The notes under the pieces: generated by a model
Told to the model about the DNA's origin: nothing
Database searches by the model: none
The model's input: the letters and a program-made list of their open reading frames with translations, nothing else
Part shown: positions 1 to 10,682 of the stretch, piece by piece
How positions within the stretch are numbered: position 1 is the stretch's first letter
How the letters are laid out: every line of letters begins with the position of its first letter
Assembly: GCA_028289195.1 (NCBI GenBank)
Contig: JANQQR010000007.1
Coordinates: forward strand, 1 to 64,000
Direction: 5' to 3'
DNA length: 64,000 nt
Origin: Phycisphaerales bacterium
GTDB taxonomy: Bacteria; Planctomycetota; Phycisphaerae; Phycisphaerales; UBA1924
Translations under genes and position numbers: made by a program

Positions 1-460
1 CGTCGGCTCCGGCGGCGCGTGACTCCCACACCTGGTAGGGGTCGACGATGAAGTCCTTGCGCAAGACGGGAAGCGGGACCGCGTCGCGGACTCGGTGGAT
101 GTACTCGAGCCTGCCGGCGAAGAACCGCTCGTCGGTGAGGCAGGAGAGGGCCGAGGCGCCCGCGTGGTGGTACCGTTGGGCGATGATCGCGGGATCGAAC
201 TCCTCGCTCTGGTACTCGTCGCGGATCCAGCCGGCGCTGGGGCTCTTGCGCTTGATCTCGGCGATGACGCTCGTGCTCGTCGGCGAGCGGTTGGTGACCA
301 GCGCCTGGAAAAAGTTCCGGGGCCGGCCGAGCTCTTCGATGCGCTCTTTGAGTTCGTCGAGCGGCACCCGCTGCTTGGTCTCGGCCAGCTCCTCGCGCTT
401 GTGCGCCACGATCTCTTCGAGGGTCGCTGAGGGCCGGGATGTAGAGCCTGGGTCGGTCAT
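1..460 (-). CDS. trpC: Indole-3-glycerol phosphate synthase, N-terminal part (runs off the left edge)
   Basis: Reading the minus strand from the ATG at 460 gives 153 codons with no stop before the window edge. The translation carries hallmarks of TrpC, the TIM-barrel enzyme that closes the indole ring in tryptophan biosynthesis: an N-terminal LEEIVAHKREEL helix, the VIAEIKRKSPSAGW phosphate/substrate motif near residues 67-80, an SCLTDERFF segment and the VLRKDFIVDPYQV motif near residues 131-143. The two lysines in the KRKSP and RKDF motifs match the catalytic lysines of the family. The C-terminal half is outside the window. The start overlaps the divergent protease start by 2 nt, so any promoter must lie inside the neighbouring gene. 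No Shine-Dalgarno is visible. Family identity is near certain; only the 3' end is missing. Confidence 0.93.
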   Translation of the reverse strand, partial: MTDPGSTSRPSATLEEIVAHKREELAETKQRVPLDELKERIEELGRPRNFFQALVTNRSPTSTSVIAEIKRKSPSAGWIRDEYQSEEFDPAIIAQRYHHAGASALSCLTDERFFAGRLEYIHRVRDAVPLPVLRKDFIVDPYQVWESRAAGAD

Positions 461-1415
461 GGGACGTGCTTCGGTCGCGAAGGGGCGCCGGGCTCTAGTG
501 AGCGTCGGCGGATTCGTGGGGGTGACTGTAGCCGCGCCCGGGGTGGCCCTCGCCCAGGGCTCCGAGGCGGCGTCAGAAGCCGCCCGATCCCCCGCCCCGG
601 TGCTGATCCTGGCCTGGGCGGGGGCGACGGTGCTCTCGCTGGGGCTGCTCGCCTGGCGGGGGAAGCTGGGGCTGCGGGGGTCGCCGGAAACCAAGTCCCA
701 CCCGCCCCACACGGGGCTGACGCTCCTGCTGTGCGGCATGGCGCTGTGGCTGACCCAGATGGTGGCAGGGACGTTGGTTCTGGTGGTGTCGGGGGCGGAC
801 GCGTCGACGCTTCGCGGGCTGGCGATCGGCAGCGCGGGGGGATACGTGATCTCGGGGTCGATCGCGATCGGCGTGTGGGCAACGCTGGGGCGATGGAAGG
901 TGCGGGCGCGGGATGCGCTGAAGGGCCTCGGGCTGTTCTGCGCCTGGCTGCCCCCGACGACGCTGGCCGGCTTCGTCGCGCTCTCGGTGGCGATCTGGCT
1001 GGGACAGGAGCCCCAGTCGATCGCGCACACGACGCTGCGCGAGCTGGCAGCACCGGGCGCCTGGCGCGGCAGCGAAGCCCTGTGGTGGTGGCTCGTGGTG
1101 CTGAGCGTGACGATCGGCGCTCCGCTCGTCGAAGAGATCATCTACCGGGGCTGCCTGCAGACGGCGCTGCGGGATGCGCTGAGCGACCACACCGGCGCGC
1201 CGACGATGCGGGGCCGGTGGATCGCGATCGTGCTGACGAGCGCGCTTTTCGCGGGGATGCACCTGGGCGCGGTCGACCCGCACGCGCTGGCGGCGCTGTT
1301 CGTGCTGAGCGTGGGCTTCGGCATCGCGCGGGAGCGCACGGGGAGCGTGGTTGCGCCGATCGTGATGCACGCGCTGTTCAATGGGGTGAACGTGGTGGTC
1401 GGGGTGTGGGGGTAG
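459..1415 (+). CDS. CPBP-family intramembrane glutamic protease
   Basis: Predicted 318-residue multi-spanning membrane protein of the CPBP (CAAX protease / bacteriocin-processing) family. All three family motifs are present: EExxxR as E225-E226-R230 in VEEIIYRG, FxxxH ending at H268 (FAGMH), and HxxxN as H304-N308 (HALFN). These residues form the catalytic site within the membrane. I chose the ATG at 459 because it yields a basic n-region, a hydrophobic stretch and an ALA-Q signal-peptidase-like site around residue 33; the reading frame is open further upstream, but that part is antisense to trpC. A GTG at 498 is an alternative start. Substrate is unknown. The 3' end overlaps the convergent downstream gene by 38 nt. 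Confidence 0.85.
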   Translation: MGRASVAKGRRALVSVGGFVGVTVAAPGVALAQGSEAASEAARSPAPVLILAWAGATVLSLGLLAWRGKLGLRGSPETKSHPPHTGLTLLLCGMALWLTQMVAGTLVLVVSGADASTLRGLAIGSAGGYVISGSIAIGVWATLGRWKVRARDALKGLGLFCAWLPPTTLAGFVALSVAIWLGQEPQSIAHTTLRELAAPGAWRGSEALWWWLVVLSVTIGAPLVEEIIYRGCLQTALRDALSDHTGAPTMRGRWIAIVLTSALFAGMHLGAVDPHALAALFVLSVGFGIARERTGSVVAPIVMHALFNGVNVVVGVWG

Positions 1416-2439
1416 TCGGGTCGTCCTCCACGTATTCGGGGCGCCAGTCGTGGAGGAGCTTGGCGAGGCCGTAGGGGTCGAGGCGGATGTAGCGCATCGT
1501 GCCGGATGGCTTGAGGAAGACGACCGATGCGCCGAGTGCGTCGAAGCCTTCGATGATCGCCAGATCCTGATCTGGTGCGAAACAAACCGGGCGAAAGGGG
1601 GAGATGAACTCGACGCGCCCGGGGCGGGAGAGGGTGTCGGAGAGATCGAGCGGCACCGGGAAGAGGCGTGGCCATTCGAACGAGAGAAAGACCGCCGCGA
1701 CGAAGAGCGGGAACGCATCTATCGCACTGAGCGTGAATCCTGAACGACTCGATAGAGATGTAAGGAGAAAGACTGGCCAGAGGGCGACCGGCACGCCCAA
1801 GGTGAGGAACGCTGCCCGACGGGCGCGCCGATCACGAAAGACACGGATCGACTCCTCTTCATGTGTTCCGCCAAACCCGGAGCCGACCCGCAACGCACCC
1901 AGCCGACCGAGCAGGGCGGACGGGCCTTCGCCAGGATCGCCACGAACCAGAAGCGCCGGCTTCGGGTTCGAGACGATCGCGAGCCGCTGATATTCGCTGA
2001 TGTCGAACGAACCGGGCAGGCGTCGACGGATTCCCTCCCATCGGGCCCGGCGGGCGACCTCTGAGGCTTCATCGTGGCGCAGGCCATCGGGATCGGCAGC
2101 CGGCTCCGGCCGACGACGCGCGAATGACGAACGGACTCGGGGCAGCACGAATCCGCCAAGCCCCAGGAACATGACGAACCAGAGCAAGAAGACCACAATC
2201 ACTGCTGAGGGAAAGTGCATCTGGCTCGACGATGATGGGATCAGCGGCACTCGAACGGGTGTCGGCCCGCTAGTCACGCGGCTCGCAATCCAGATGAAGA
2301 GCGTCGGGGTGGTCAGCACCAGCGCTGCGACAGCGCACGAAGCCATCGCGGGCAACGACCGGATGATTGGATTCGGCTTCGGCGACCAGGGCAAGATCTC
2401 GATGTCGGGTCGCCCGGTGTCGACACCATCGGAACTCAT
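1378..2439 (-). CDS. Hypothetical four-helix membrane protein
   Basis: 353 residues, family not recognised. Four hydrophobic segments are visible at about 31-53, 76-100, 209-229 and 238-258, arranged as two hairpins separated by a roughly 110-residue charged domain. A soluble C-terminal domain of about 90 residues ends in a proline/threonine-rich tail. A weak AGGA lies upstream of the ATG at 2439. The gene is divergent from trpS and converges on the CPBP protease gene, overlapping it by 38 nt. By eye it uses more AT-ending codons than its neighbours. I can only call it an integral membrane protein of unknown role. Confidence 0.7.
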   Translation of the reverse strand: MSSDGVDTGRPDIEILPWSPKPNPIIRSLPAMASCAVAALVLTTPTLFIWIASRVTSGPTPVRVPLIPSSSSQMHFPSAVIVVFLLWFVMFLGLGGFVLPRVRSSFARRRPEPAADPDGLRHDEASEVARRARWEGIRRRLPGSFDISEYQRLAIVSNPKPALLVRGDPGEGPSALLGRLGALRVGSGFGGTHEEESIRVFRDRRARRAAFLTLGVPVALWPVFLLTSLSSRSGFTLSAIDAFPLFVAAVFLSFEWPRLFPVPLDLSDTLSRPGRVEFISPFRPVCFAPDQDLAIIEGFDALGASVVFLKPSGTMRYIRLDPYGLAKLLHDWRPEYVEDDPTTPTPRPPRSPH

Positions 2440-2519
2440 GGGGAGATCATCCTGATCTCAATCCATGGGTCAATACCCGACCCAGGGGCCGGACGCCCGT
2501 CAGAATCTGGCTCCCCCGC

Positions 2520-2525
2520 TATCCT
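2520..2525 (+). promoter_or_regulatory. Candidate -10 hexamer of trpS (leaderless type)
   Basis: TATCCT lies 9 nt before the trpS ATG. No Shine-Dalgarno sequence is seen between it and the start codon, so transcription would begin at or next to the ATG. No convincing -35 element is visible. Confidence 0.4.
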
Positions 2526-2534
2526 CATCCCCCC

Positions 2535-3644
<1,110 letters not shown>

Positions 3645-3671
3645 CGCTGTGGAACGCGGGCGGGAGCGCTG

Positions 3672-3677
3672 TATACT
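3672..3677 (+). promoter_or_regulatory. -10 element for tRNA-Ile
   Basis: TATACT ends 13 nt before the first base of the mature tRNA, a normal distance for a short 5' leader. A TTGACG occurs at 3641-3646 but the 25-nt spacing is too long for a sigma-70 pair, so the -35 is uncertain. Confidence 0.5.
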
Positions 3678-3690
3678 CTCCGCCCTGACC

Positions 3691-3764
3691 GGGCCTGTAG
3701 CTCAGTTGGTCAGAGCGCACCGCTGATAACGGTGAGGTCGGAGGTTCGAATCCTCCCAGGCCCA
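3691..3764 (+). tRNA. tRNA-Ile (anticodon GAT)
   Basis: A complete cloverleaf of 74 nt can be folded by hand: acceptor GGGCCTG/CAGGCCC, D arm GCTC...GAGC, anticodon stem-loop with CTGATAA in the loop giving anticodon GAT, and a T arm with GGTTCGAATCC. The discriminator base is A and CCA is not encoded. It resembles bacterial tRNA-Ile(GAT) closely. It stands alone rather than inside a 16S-23S spacer. It is followed after 13 nt by a terminator. Confidence 0.97.
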
Positions 3765-3777
3765 TTCGGAGGAGGGC

Positions 3778-3812
3778 GCCCCGCACGGACTCGGCGGGGC
3801 CTTTTCTTTTTT
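3778..3812 (+). terminator. Rho-independent terminator after tRNA-Ile
   Basis: A 7-bp perfect stem, GCCCCGC (3778-3784) with GCGGGGC (3794-3800), encloses a 9-nt loop and is followed by a T-rich tract at 3802-3812. This is the clearest intrinsic terminator in the window. Confidence 0.85.
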
Positions 3813-4067
3813 GGGGGACGGTCGTCCACGTCGAGCCGAAAACCGCGCGGCGGTTCGCCGAGCGGTTTGAAGGTCTCGGGATGCAGGCGCCGAGGGCGAG
3901 CGGTCGGGTCCGACTCCCCTCGGACCATCCGGGTCCTCCGTGTAGACTGCGCCCCGGACTTTCGATTCGATGCCACGAAGCCGCTAGTCGGTCGGCTCGG
4001 GGCGTACCGACGTTCACACGGCAACGTCTCGGGGACACCGACCGCCACCCGCTGAACAGGAAGAGAG

Positions 4068-6362
4068 ATGGCCATGCGACCCGTGCCCACTGCCCTGCTA
4101 CTGCTTTCAATCTCTGTTGCGTGCCTCGTGGGGTGTCAGCATTCGGCGACGCCCGAATTCCGCGGCACGATCGCGCGCTCGTACGCCGATTCGGAAGAGT
4201 GGTGGCCGGAGCCTGTCCGGCCTCATCCCGACGCCCCGAACGTGATCATCTTCCTCCTGGATGACACCGGGTTCGCCCAGCTTGGGTGCTTCGGTGGTCT
4301 GATCGACACGCCGAACATCGACAGGCTCGCCGAGGGCGGCCTGCGCTACAACAACTTCCACACCACGGCGCTCTGCTCGCCGACCCGCGCATCGCTGATG
4401 GCGGGTCGGAACCCGCACGCGATCGGGCTGGGGAGCCACTCGCTGACCGCGATGGGATTCCCGGGCTACAACGCTTTCGTGCCGCCGAGCGCGAAATCGG
4501 TCGCCAACTACCTGCAGGAAGAGGGATACATCAACTACGCGCTGGGCAAGTGGGATCACACGCCGCTCTACGAGATCTCTCAGGTCGGACCGTTCGATCG
4601 CTGGCCGAGCGGCGAGGGATTCCAGCATTCCTACTGCTTCATGGCCGCGGACGTTCACCAGTTCATCCCGGTCATGTGGAATGACCACACTCCCGAACCG
4701 TACAGGGAGACGTACCACCTGGATCGTGATCTGGCTGATCGAGCGATCATGTGGATCACGGGACACAAGTCTCTCAAGCCGGACGATCCGTTCATGATGC
4801 TGTGGGCATCGGGATCGATGCACTCCCCCCACCACGCGCCGCGTGAGTACATCGAGCGCTACCGGGGGAAGTTCGACATGGGCTGGGATCGAGCACGAGA
4901 ACTCATCATCGAAAATCAGAAGCGCCTGGGCATCATCCCGCCCAACACGAATCTGACCGACCGAATCCCGGAGATCCCCGCCTGGGATTCACTGTCCGAG
5001 GAGGAGCAGCGCCTGTACTCCCGGCAGATGGAGGTATTCGCGGCTCAGCTCGAGCTCGTGGATCACGAGATCGGGAGGGTGGTTGCCGAGCTGGAACGGG
5101 TGGGTGAGCTCGAGAACACGTTGATCTTCGTCACCGCGGACAACGGGGCGAGCGGCGAAGGCGGGCTCGCCGGAACGTTCAACGAGACGTACGTCCTCAA
5201 CGGGCTGCAGACGCCCCTCGAAGCGAATCTCCGGTACATCGATACGTGGGGAGACGCGACGACATACCCCCACTACCACGCCGGCTGGGCCATGGCGGGC
5301 AATACGCCGTTCCGCTATTTCAAACAGTCCGAGCACCGAGGCGGGCAACACGATGCACTCGTGGTTCATTGGCCGAACGGGATCGACGGGCGAGGCGAGA
5401 TCCGCCACCAGTATCACCACATCACCGATATCGCGCCGACAATCCTCGAAGTCGCCCATTCCGAAGTGCCGCGCACCTACCACGGCGTGCGTCAGCAGCC
5501 GATGACGGGCGTTTCGATGGCGTACTCGTTCAACGACGCGGACGCCCCGAACGCGAAGAAGCGTCAGTACTACGAGATGTTCGGCAATCGCGCGATCTGG
5601 GAAGACGGCTGGAAGGCCGTCACCCTGCACGGCAACCGGATGCCGTGGGAGACGAACGTGGTCATCCCGTTCGAAGACGACCGATGGGAGCTGTACCACG
5701 TCGCGGAGGATTTCTCCGAGAGCACAGACCTTGCCGCCGAGTATCCGGAGAAGCTCGAGGCGTTGAAGCAGGTCTTCGACGAAGAGGCCTGGGCGAACAA
5801 CGTCTATCCGCTTCACGACGACATGATCCAGCGCATCGCCAAGCAGCAGGATCGGCTGTTCGGTGATCAGAAAGAGTTCGTGTACTACGCCCCGGGCGCG
5901 ATCCGGATCGCGGAGAAGGCATCAGCGCCGGTCAAGAACCGCTCGCACGAGATCGTGACCGAGATTGATCTGCAGGGGGATGAGGAGGGTGTCATCGTTG
6001 CCGTCGGCGGGATGACGGGCGGGTTCTCGATGTACATCGACGAGGGCCGGCTGCACTTTGACTACAACTATCTCGATGGCGTCCACTACCACCTCGAATC
6101 GCCGCCGCTTCCGGAGGGCGAGACCGAGCTGAGATTCAACTTCACGAAGACACGAGAATTCGGCGGCACCGGCGAGCTGTTCGTGAACGGGCAGAAGGTT
6201 GATGAAGTCGACATGCCGAAGATGCACATCAGCACGTACTCGCTCGCGGAGACGTTCGACATCGGGCGGGACACCGGCACGCAGGTTGACAGCGCCTATG
6301 AGGGCGGCCCGTTCCCGTTCACCGGAGAACTGGATCGGGTTGTCATCCGGCTGACCGACTGA
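4068..6362 (+). CDS. Arylsulfatase-family sulfatase, large lipoprotein form
   Basis: 764 residues, formylglycine-dependent sulfatase that hydrolyses sulfate esters. The core motif CSPTR at residues 103-107 supplies the cysteine converted to formylglycine, and the D65-D66 pair in FLLDDTGF binds the active-site calcium. An LVGC lipobox (Cys23) predicts a lipoprotein anchored in the envelope. The length exceeds the usual 450-550 residues: roughly the last 140 residues after the catalytic domain form an extra beta-rich domain, as in large arylsulfatases. AGGAAG at 4058-4063 suits either the ATG at 4068 or the one at 4074. No sulfatase-maturing enzyme is in the window. The substrate cannot be read from sequence. 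A second sulfatase lies 5 kb downstream on the same strand. Confidence 0.9.
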   Translation: MAMRPVPTALLLLSISVACLVGCQHSATPEFRGTIARSYADSEEWWPEPVRPHPDAPNVIIFLLDDTGFAQLGCFGGLIDTPNIDRLAEGGLRYNNFHTTALCSPTRASLMAGRNPHAIGLGSHSLTAMGFPGYNAFVPPSAKSVANYLQEEGYINYALGKWDHTPLYEISQVGPFDRWPSGEGFQHSYCFMAADVHQFIPVMWNDHTPEPYRETYHLDRDLADRAIMWITGHKSLKPDDPFMMLWASGSMHSPHHAPREYIERYRGKFDMGWDRARELIIENQKRLGIIPPNTNLTDRIPEIPAWDSLSEEEQRLYSRQMEVFAAQLELVDHEIGRVVAELERVGELENTLIFVTADNGASGEGGLAGTFNETYVLNGLQTPLEANLRYIDTWGDATTYPHYHAGWAMAGNTPFRYFKQSEHRGGQHDALVVHWPNGIDGRGEIRHQYHHITDIAPTILEVAHSEVPRTYHGVRQQPMTGVSMAYSFNDADAPNAKKRQYYEMFGNRAIWEDGWKAVTLHGNRMPWETNVVIPFEDDRWELYHVAEDFSESTDLAAEYPEKLEALKQVFDEEAWANNVYPLHDDMIQRIAKQQDRLFGDQKEFVYYAPGAIRIAEKASAPVKNRSHEIVTEIDLQGDEEGVIVAVGGMTGGFSMYIDEGRLHFDYNYLDGVHYHLESPPLPEGETELRFNFTKTREFGGTGELFVNGQKVDEVDMPKMHISTYSLAETFDIGRDTGTQVDSAYEGGPFPFTGELDRVVIRLTD

Positions 6363-6405
6363 GTCTGGCGCCCATGCCCTTCTCGTGTGCTCCGAGCCGG
6401 GGACG

Positions 6406-9400
6406 CTACGCGGGTTTGATGCCGTAGAAGCACGAGTACAGGACAGGGATCACGAACATCGTCAGCAGCGTTCCGAACGCAAGACCGGACATGATCGTGA
6501 TGGCCATCGCGACCCAGAACGGGTCCTGCAGCAGAGGGATCACTCCGAGGACTGTCGTTGCGGCAGCGTTGAACACCGGCCTGAGCCTCGAGACTGCGGA
6601 CTCGACAACGGCGTTGTAGGGGCTGAGCCCCTTGTCGAGATTGAGGTTGACCTCGTCGAGCAGCACGATCGCGTTTTTGATCATCATGCCGGCGAGGCTC
6701 ATGAGTCCAAGGAGCGCGAGGAACCCGAACGCCCCGTTCAACGCCAGGAATCCGGCGGTCACACCGATAAGGGCGAATGGGATCGTCAGGAAGATCACAA
6801 GTGCCGGCCGGAACGCGTTGAACAGTGCGACAACCGTGAACGCGATCAGCAATGCGGCCGGGATCAGACCCGGGATCAGCGAGGCCTGACCAACTCGGGT
6901 GCTGTCGGCTTCGCCCATCCATCGGAGGTCGTAGCCGGGCGGGAGGTCGATCGCCTCAAACTGGTCGCGTACGGATTCGAGCAGCGTCGGGAGCGTGACC
7001 CCGTCGATCGGGCTGCACTGGACGCGCACCGACCTGCGCCGATCCCACCTGCGGACGATGGGGTCTTCCCATTCCAGGTCGATCCCCTGAGTGACCTGCG
7101 CCAGCGGCACGGTCCGTGTCGAAAGGGACCGAGCGACGGGGAGCGTGTCGAGATTGGCGGCGGCCTGGCTCCGCTCGTCCTCGGTCTGGCGGACCAGGAT
7201 GGGGTACAGGTCCGTGCTCTCGCGATAGAGGCCAACGAGCTGGCCATCGTACGCCCGCTTCGTCGCCTTCCCGATGGACCGCCGGTCGATGCCGGCCCAG
7301 CGGGCGCGCTCGTCGGCGAACACGGGCGTGATCTTGGCGGTGCGCTGACGCAGGTTCGTGCGCACCTCGCGGGCGATCGGGCTCTCGTGCAGGATTCCCA
7401 TCGCCTCATCAGCGATGCGGCGGAGCGTTGCCGCGTCGGCGTCCGCGGGCCCCGAGAACAGCGCCTCGAACTTCCAGGTGTCCATCGGTCCGACGCCGAA
7501 CTTCCGCACGCGAACCACCCCGTCGGGGATGTTCTCGTTGACCCAGCGCTCGATCTCGGTCGCGAATGCGAAGCCGTCTTTGTAGTCGTCGAAGCTCAGC
7601 AGAAGCTCGCCGTACTCCGGGTAAGGAAGCTCCGGGTCCATCGGCAGATAGAAGCGCGGGGGACCCATGCCCGAGAACGACGCCACCGCCGTGACCAGGT
7701 CGCTCTGCAGGCATTGTTCCTCGATCGAATTCAGGGTCGCGATCGTCTGCTCGATCCGGGTGCCCTGCGGCGACCAATACTGGATCATCAGTTGCGGGCG
7801 TGACGAATCGGGGAAGAACATCTGACGGACGGATCCAAACCCAACGACCGCCACACCGAGCAGGGCAACCATGATCGCCATGAACGCCCACTTGAACCGG
7901 ATCGAGGCAGCGAGCAAGGCGCGGAAGCCGCGGTAGAACCGTGATTCCTTCGCAGGCGAATTCGCGTCTCGCTTCTTCGGATCCGGGAGCATGCCGACGC
8001 ACATCAGCGGAACGATCGTCAGCGCCAGGAACCAGCTCAGCAAGAGAGCGACCGCGACGACCTGGAAGAGCGACTTGCAGTACTCACCGACATCGGACGG
8101 CGCGACGTAGATCGGGAAGAACGCCATCACGGCGATCGCGGTGGCGCCGAGCAGCGGTATCGACGGCTGTGTTGCCGCCGCCACGGCCGCTTTCACGCGG
8201 TCCTCGCCTTTCTCCATGCGCACCACGATCCCGTCGGCGACGACGATGGCGTTGTCGACCATCATCCCCATCGCGATGATGAGCGCACCCAGCGACATGC
8301 GTTGGAGGTCGATTCCCCACACGAACATCACGGCGAAGCTGCACGCGATCGTGAGGACCAGCCCGCCGATGCCGATGATGACGGCCATACGCCAGCCCAT
8401 CGAGATCCACAGCACGACGAGCACGATGAGCACGGCCTCGACGAGGTTGACCATGAAGCTGCTCGTGGCGGCCGCGACGAGATCTCCCTGCCACGCCACC
8501 TTGCCGACCTCGATCCCGACCGGGAGCGTCGCCACCAGCTCTGCGAGACGGCGGTCGATCGCCTGGCCGACCTTGACGACGTTCGAGCCGCTGCGCGGGG
8601 AGATCTGGATCGCGATCGCCGGCTCGTGGCCGTTGTAGCGCAGCCATGAATCCGGCGGGCTGCGATACTCAACGCTGATCGAATCGACGAGATCCCGCAG
8701 CCGTATCAGATCGGCCCCGAACTCTCGGAAATCGCTGCTCGCCGAAGGGACCGGAGACGTGTTCGAGGTCACGTTCGATGCCTGGGTCGCGTCGAGCACG
8801 AGCTCGGTGAATCCCGGGCGGATGACCAGGTTGCCGATGTCCTCCGGATTCGAGAACTCACCGGAGGGGCTCACGCGCAGCCGGCGTTGCTGGATATCGA
8901 TGCTGCCGGCGTCGACAACGAAGTTCTGCTGCATCAACTGCGCGACGACCGTCGCTTCCGTCAGGCCGAACTCCGACAGCCGCGCGGCGCTGATGTCGAT
9001 GTAGACCACGCGCTGGGGCGCGCCCCAGAGCTCACATCTCGCAACGCCCGGCACCAGGCTGAGTTCTTTCTTCAGTGTGTCCGCGTAATCGTCGAGCTCG
9101 AGAAGATCAAAGCCGTCGCCGGTGACGCCCAGAACAAACCCGAAGACCTCCGAGAAATCGTCGTTGACGAGCGGAGTCGAAGATCCGGGCGGCAGGTCGG
9201 CTTCGATGTCGCGGACCTTCTTGCGCACCTTGTCCCACAGCTGCGGCATCTCGTGCTTTTTGTGCGACTCCGCGATCTCGACCTTGATCATCGAGAGCCC
9301 TGCGCGCGAGATCGATTTCTGCTTGTCGACCTCGGCGATTTCCTGCATCGCCCGCTCGATGACATCCGTCACCTCGAGCTCGACCTCCGCCGGGCTCGCG

Positions 9401-9558
9401 CCGGGGTAGTACGTGACGATGAGGCACGTCTTGACGGTGAACTCGGGGTCCTCGAGCTGGCCGAGCTGGAAGTAGCTCAGGACGCCTGCGAGCGAGAGCA
9501 GGAGGATCCCGAAATACGTTGTCGTTCGGTTCTTGACCGAGAATTCGGCGATGCTCAC
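6406..9558 (-). CDS. RND-family efflux permease (AcrB/MexB-like)
   Basis: 1050-residue inner-membrane proton-driven transporter. An N-terminal transmembrane helix, two large periplasmic loops and two clusters of membrane helices follow the RND plan. The motif GMMVDNAIVVADG in the fourth helix supplies the acidic residues of the proton relay, and the second half repeats the pattern with SLAGMMIKNAIVLLDE. It starts with GTG at 9558, overlapping the stop of the upstream membrane fusion protein by 4 nt (GTGA), so the two are translationally coupled. No outer-membrane TolC-like gene is in the window. The 3' end converges on the first sulfatase with 43 nt between them. Substrate (drug, metal or lipid) is not evident. 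Confidence 0.93.
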   Translation of the reverse strand: MSIAEFSVKNRTTTYFGILLLSLAGVLSYFQLGQLEDPEFTVKTCLIVTYYPGASPAEVELEVTDVIERAMQEIAEVDKQKSISRAGLSMIKVEIAESHKKHEMPQLWDKVRKKVRDIEADLPPGSSTPLVNDDFSEVFGFVLGVTGDGFDLLELDDYADTLKKELSLVPGVARCELWGAPQRVVYIDISAARLSEFGLTEATVVAQLMQQNFVVDAGSIDIQQRRLRVSPSGEFSNPEDIGNLVIRPGFTELVLDATQASNVTSNTSPVPSASSDFREFGADLIRLRDLVDSISVEYRSPPDSWLRYNGHEPAIAIQISPRSGSNVVKVGQAIDRRLAELVATLPVGIEVGKVAWQGDLVAAATSSFMVNLVEAVLIVLVVLWISMGWRMAVIIGIGGLVLTIACSFAVMFVWGIDLQRMSLGALIIAMGMMVDNAIVVADGIVVRMEKGEDRVKAAVAAATQPSIPLLGATAIAVMAFFPIYVAPSDVGEYCKSLFQVVAVALLLSWFLALTIVPLMCVGMLPDPKKRDANSPAKESRFYRGFRALLAASIRFKWAFMAIMVALLGVAVVGFGSVRQMFFPDSSRPQLMIQYWSPQGTRIEQTIATLNSIEEQCLQSDLVTAVASFSGMGPPRFYLPMDPELPYPEYGELLLSFDDYKDGFAFATEIERWVNENIPDGVVRVRKFGVGPMDTWKFEALFSGPADADAATLRRIADEAMGILHESPIAREVRTNLRQRTAKITPVFADERARWAGIDRRSIGKATKRAYDGQLVGLYRESTDLYPILVRQTEDERSQAAANLDTLPVARSLSTRTVPLAQVTQGIDLEWEDPIVRRWDRRRSVRVQCSPIDGVTLPTLLESVRDQFEAIDLPPGYDLRWMGEADSTRVGQASLIPGLIPAALLIAFTVVALFNAFRPALVIFLTIPFALIGVTAGFLALNGAFGFLALLGLMSLAGMMIKNAIVLLDEVNLNLDKGLSPYNAVVESAVSRLRPVFNAAATTVLGVIPLLQDPFWVAMAITIMSGLAFGTLLTMFVIPVLYSCFYGIKPA

Positions 9559-10682
9559 GGCTGAACCGCTCCGTCACCGTCCGCGCCATCGAGAAGCCTG
9601 ACCTGCTGGCCTTCCTCGAGCGAGTAGACGCCGGCCGTCACGACCCACTCTCCCGGGGTGATGCCGCCCACGATCACTCCGCGAGGGGTCAGGCGGACAG
9701 TCTCGACCGTCCGCCTGGCGACGCGTCCTTCGCCCGGGTCGAAGACCCACACGAACGTCCCTTCTTCGCCGCGCTCCCCGAGCGCGCTCATCGGGATCTC
9801 GAACGCGACATCCTCGCTGCCCGGGACGACGATCTCGCCCTGGGCCGTTCCCGCCATCCCGGGCAGGATCGTGAATCCTTCGGGCTGCTCCATGACCAGA
9901 CTCACCGGGTACGTGCGGGTCATGCGGGAAGCCTCGGAGCCGAGTTCGCCGATCGTGGCGGGCACCCTTTGGCCCGGGAACGCGTCAAACTCCACGGAGA
10001 TGTTCCGGACGAATGGCGCGTTGGCGATGAACTGCTCCGGCACGTCGATCCAGAGCTCGATCGTGGAGATATCAACCATGCGGAGCACCGGCTGGCGCGC
10101 CTGCACGTACTCAAAGTTCTCGACGTAGGTCGCGGTGATCAACCCATCGAACGGCGCCTTGAGCGACGAGTACTCCAAATCGTCTTTCGCGCTCTGGACC
10201 GATGCTTGAAGCGTGGCCTCGTTGCCGAGCGCGGCGTTCCGGGCCTCGCGATAGCGCGTGAGCTCGATGTCCGACACCGCGTCCCTCTCGTAGGCGCCCT
10301 GGGCACGCGCGTACTCGTCCTCGGCGAGCGCCAGATCGGCACGGGCGGAGACGAGCTGGCCCTCGACATTGCGGAGGTGGACCTCGAAGTCCTGCGGGTC
10401 GATCCGGGCGACTTCTGCTCCTGCCTCGAATCGATCGCCTACGTCGGCTTGCCGCGATTCGAGCGGGCCTGCGACCCGAAATGAGAGGTTGACCTCTTCC
10501 GAAGCCTCCGCCTGCCCCGTGTACTCGGGAGTCGGCTGGCCGACTGTCGAGCCGACACGGATCGCCCGGACCGGACGCACGATCTCCTCCGCCACGGGCT
10601 CCTCGGCACATCCGACGGCGAACGCAGAGATCGCCAGCACCGACAGGAGGGAGCGTCTTCGACAGGTGAAGCTCTCACGCAT
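9555..10682 (-). CDS. RND efflux membrane fusion (periplasmic adaptor) lipoprotein
   Basis: 375 residues. A lipobox FAVGC (Cys25) follows a hydrophobic stretch, predicting a lipid-anchored periplasmic adaptor. The sequence then shows the split biotinyl-lipoyl/barrel-sandwich domain, a helical hairpin at about 95-165 (VEGQLVSARADLALAEDEY...), and beta-barrel domains, the HlyD/AcrA architecture. The frame is open to 10733, but GAGGAG sits 7 nt upstream of the ATG at 10682, which decides the start. It partners the RND permease, with which it shares a 4-nt overlap. The divergent neighbour is a DUF3313-like lipoprotein, with 232 nt between the starts. Confidence 0.92.
   Translation of the reverse strand: MRESFTCRRRSLLSVLAISAFAVGCAEEPVAEEIVRPVRAIRVGSTVGQPTPEYTGQAEASEEVNLSFRVAGPLESRQADVGDRFEAGAEVARIDPQDFEVHLRNVEGQLVSARADLALAEDEYARAQGAYERDAVSDIELTRYREARNAALGNEATLQASVQSAKDDLEYSSLKAPFDGLITATYVENFEYVQARQPVLRMVDISTIELWIDVPEQFIANAPFVRNISVEFDAFPGQRVPATIGELGSEASRMTRTYPVSLVMEQPEGFTILPGMAGTAQGEIVVPGSEDVAFEIPMSALGERGEEGTFVWVFDPGEGRVARRTVETVRLTPRGVIVGGITPGEWVVTAGVYSLEEGQQVRLLDGADGDGAVQP

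Noticed and set aside
461-700. Possible trp leader/attenuator upstream of trpC
   Set aside because: The region is coding for the CPBP protease; no run of Trp codons or overlapping hairpins was seen.
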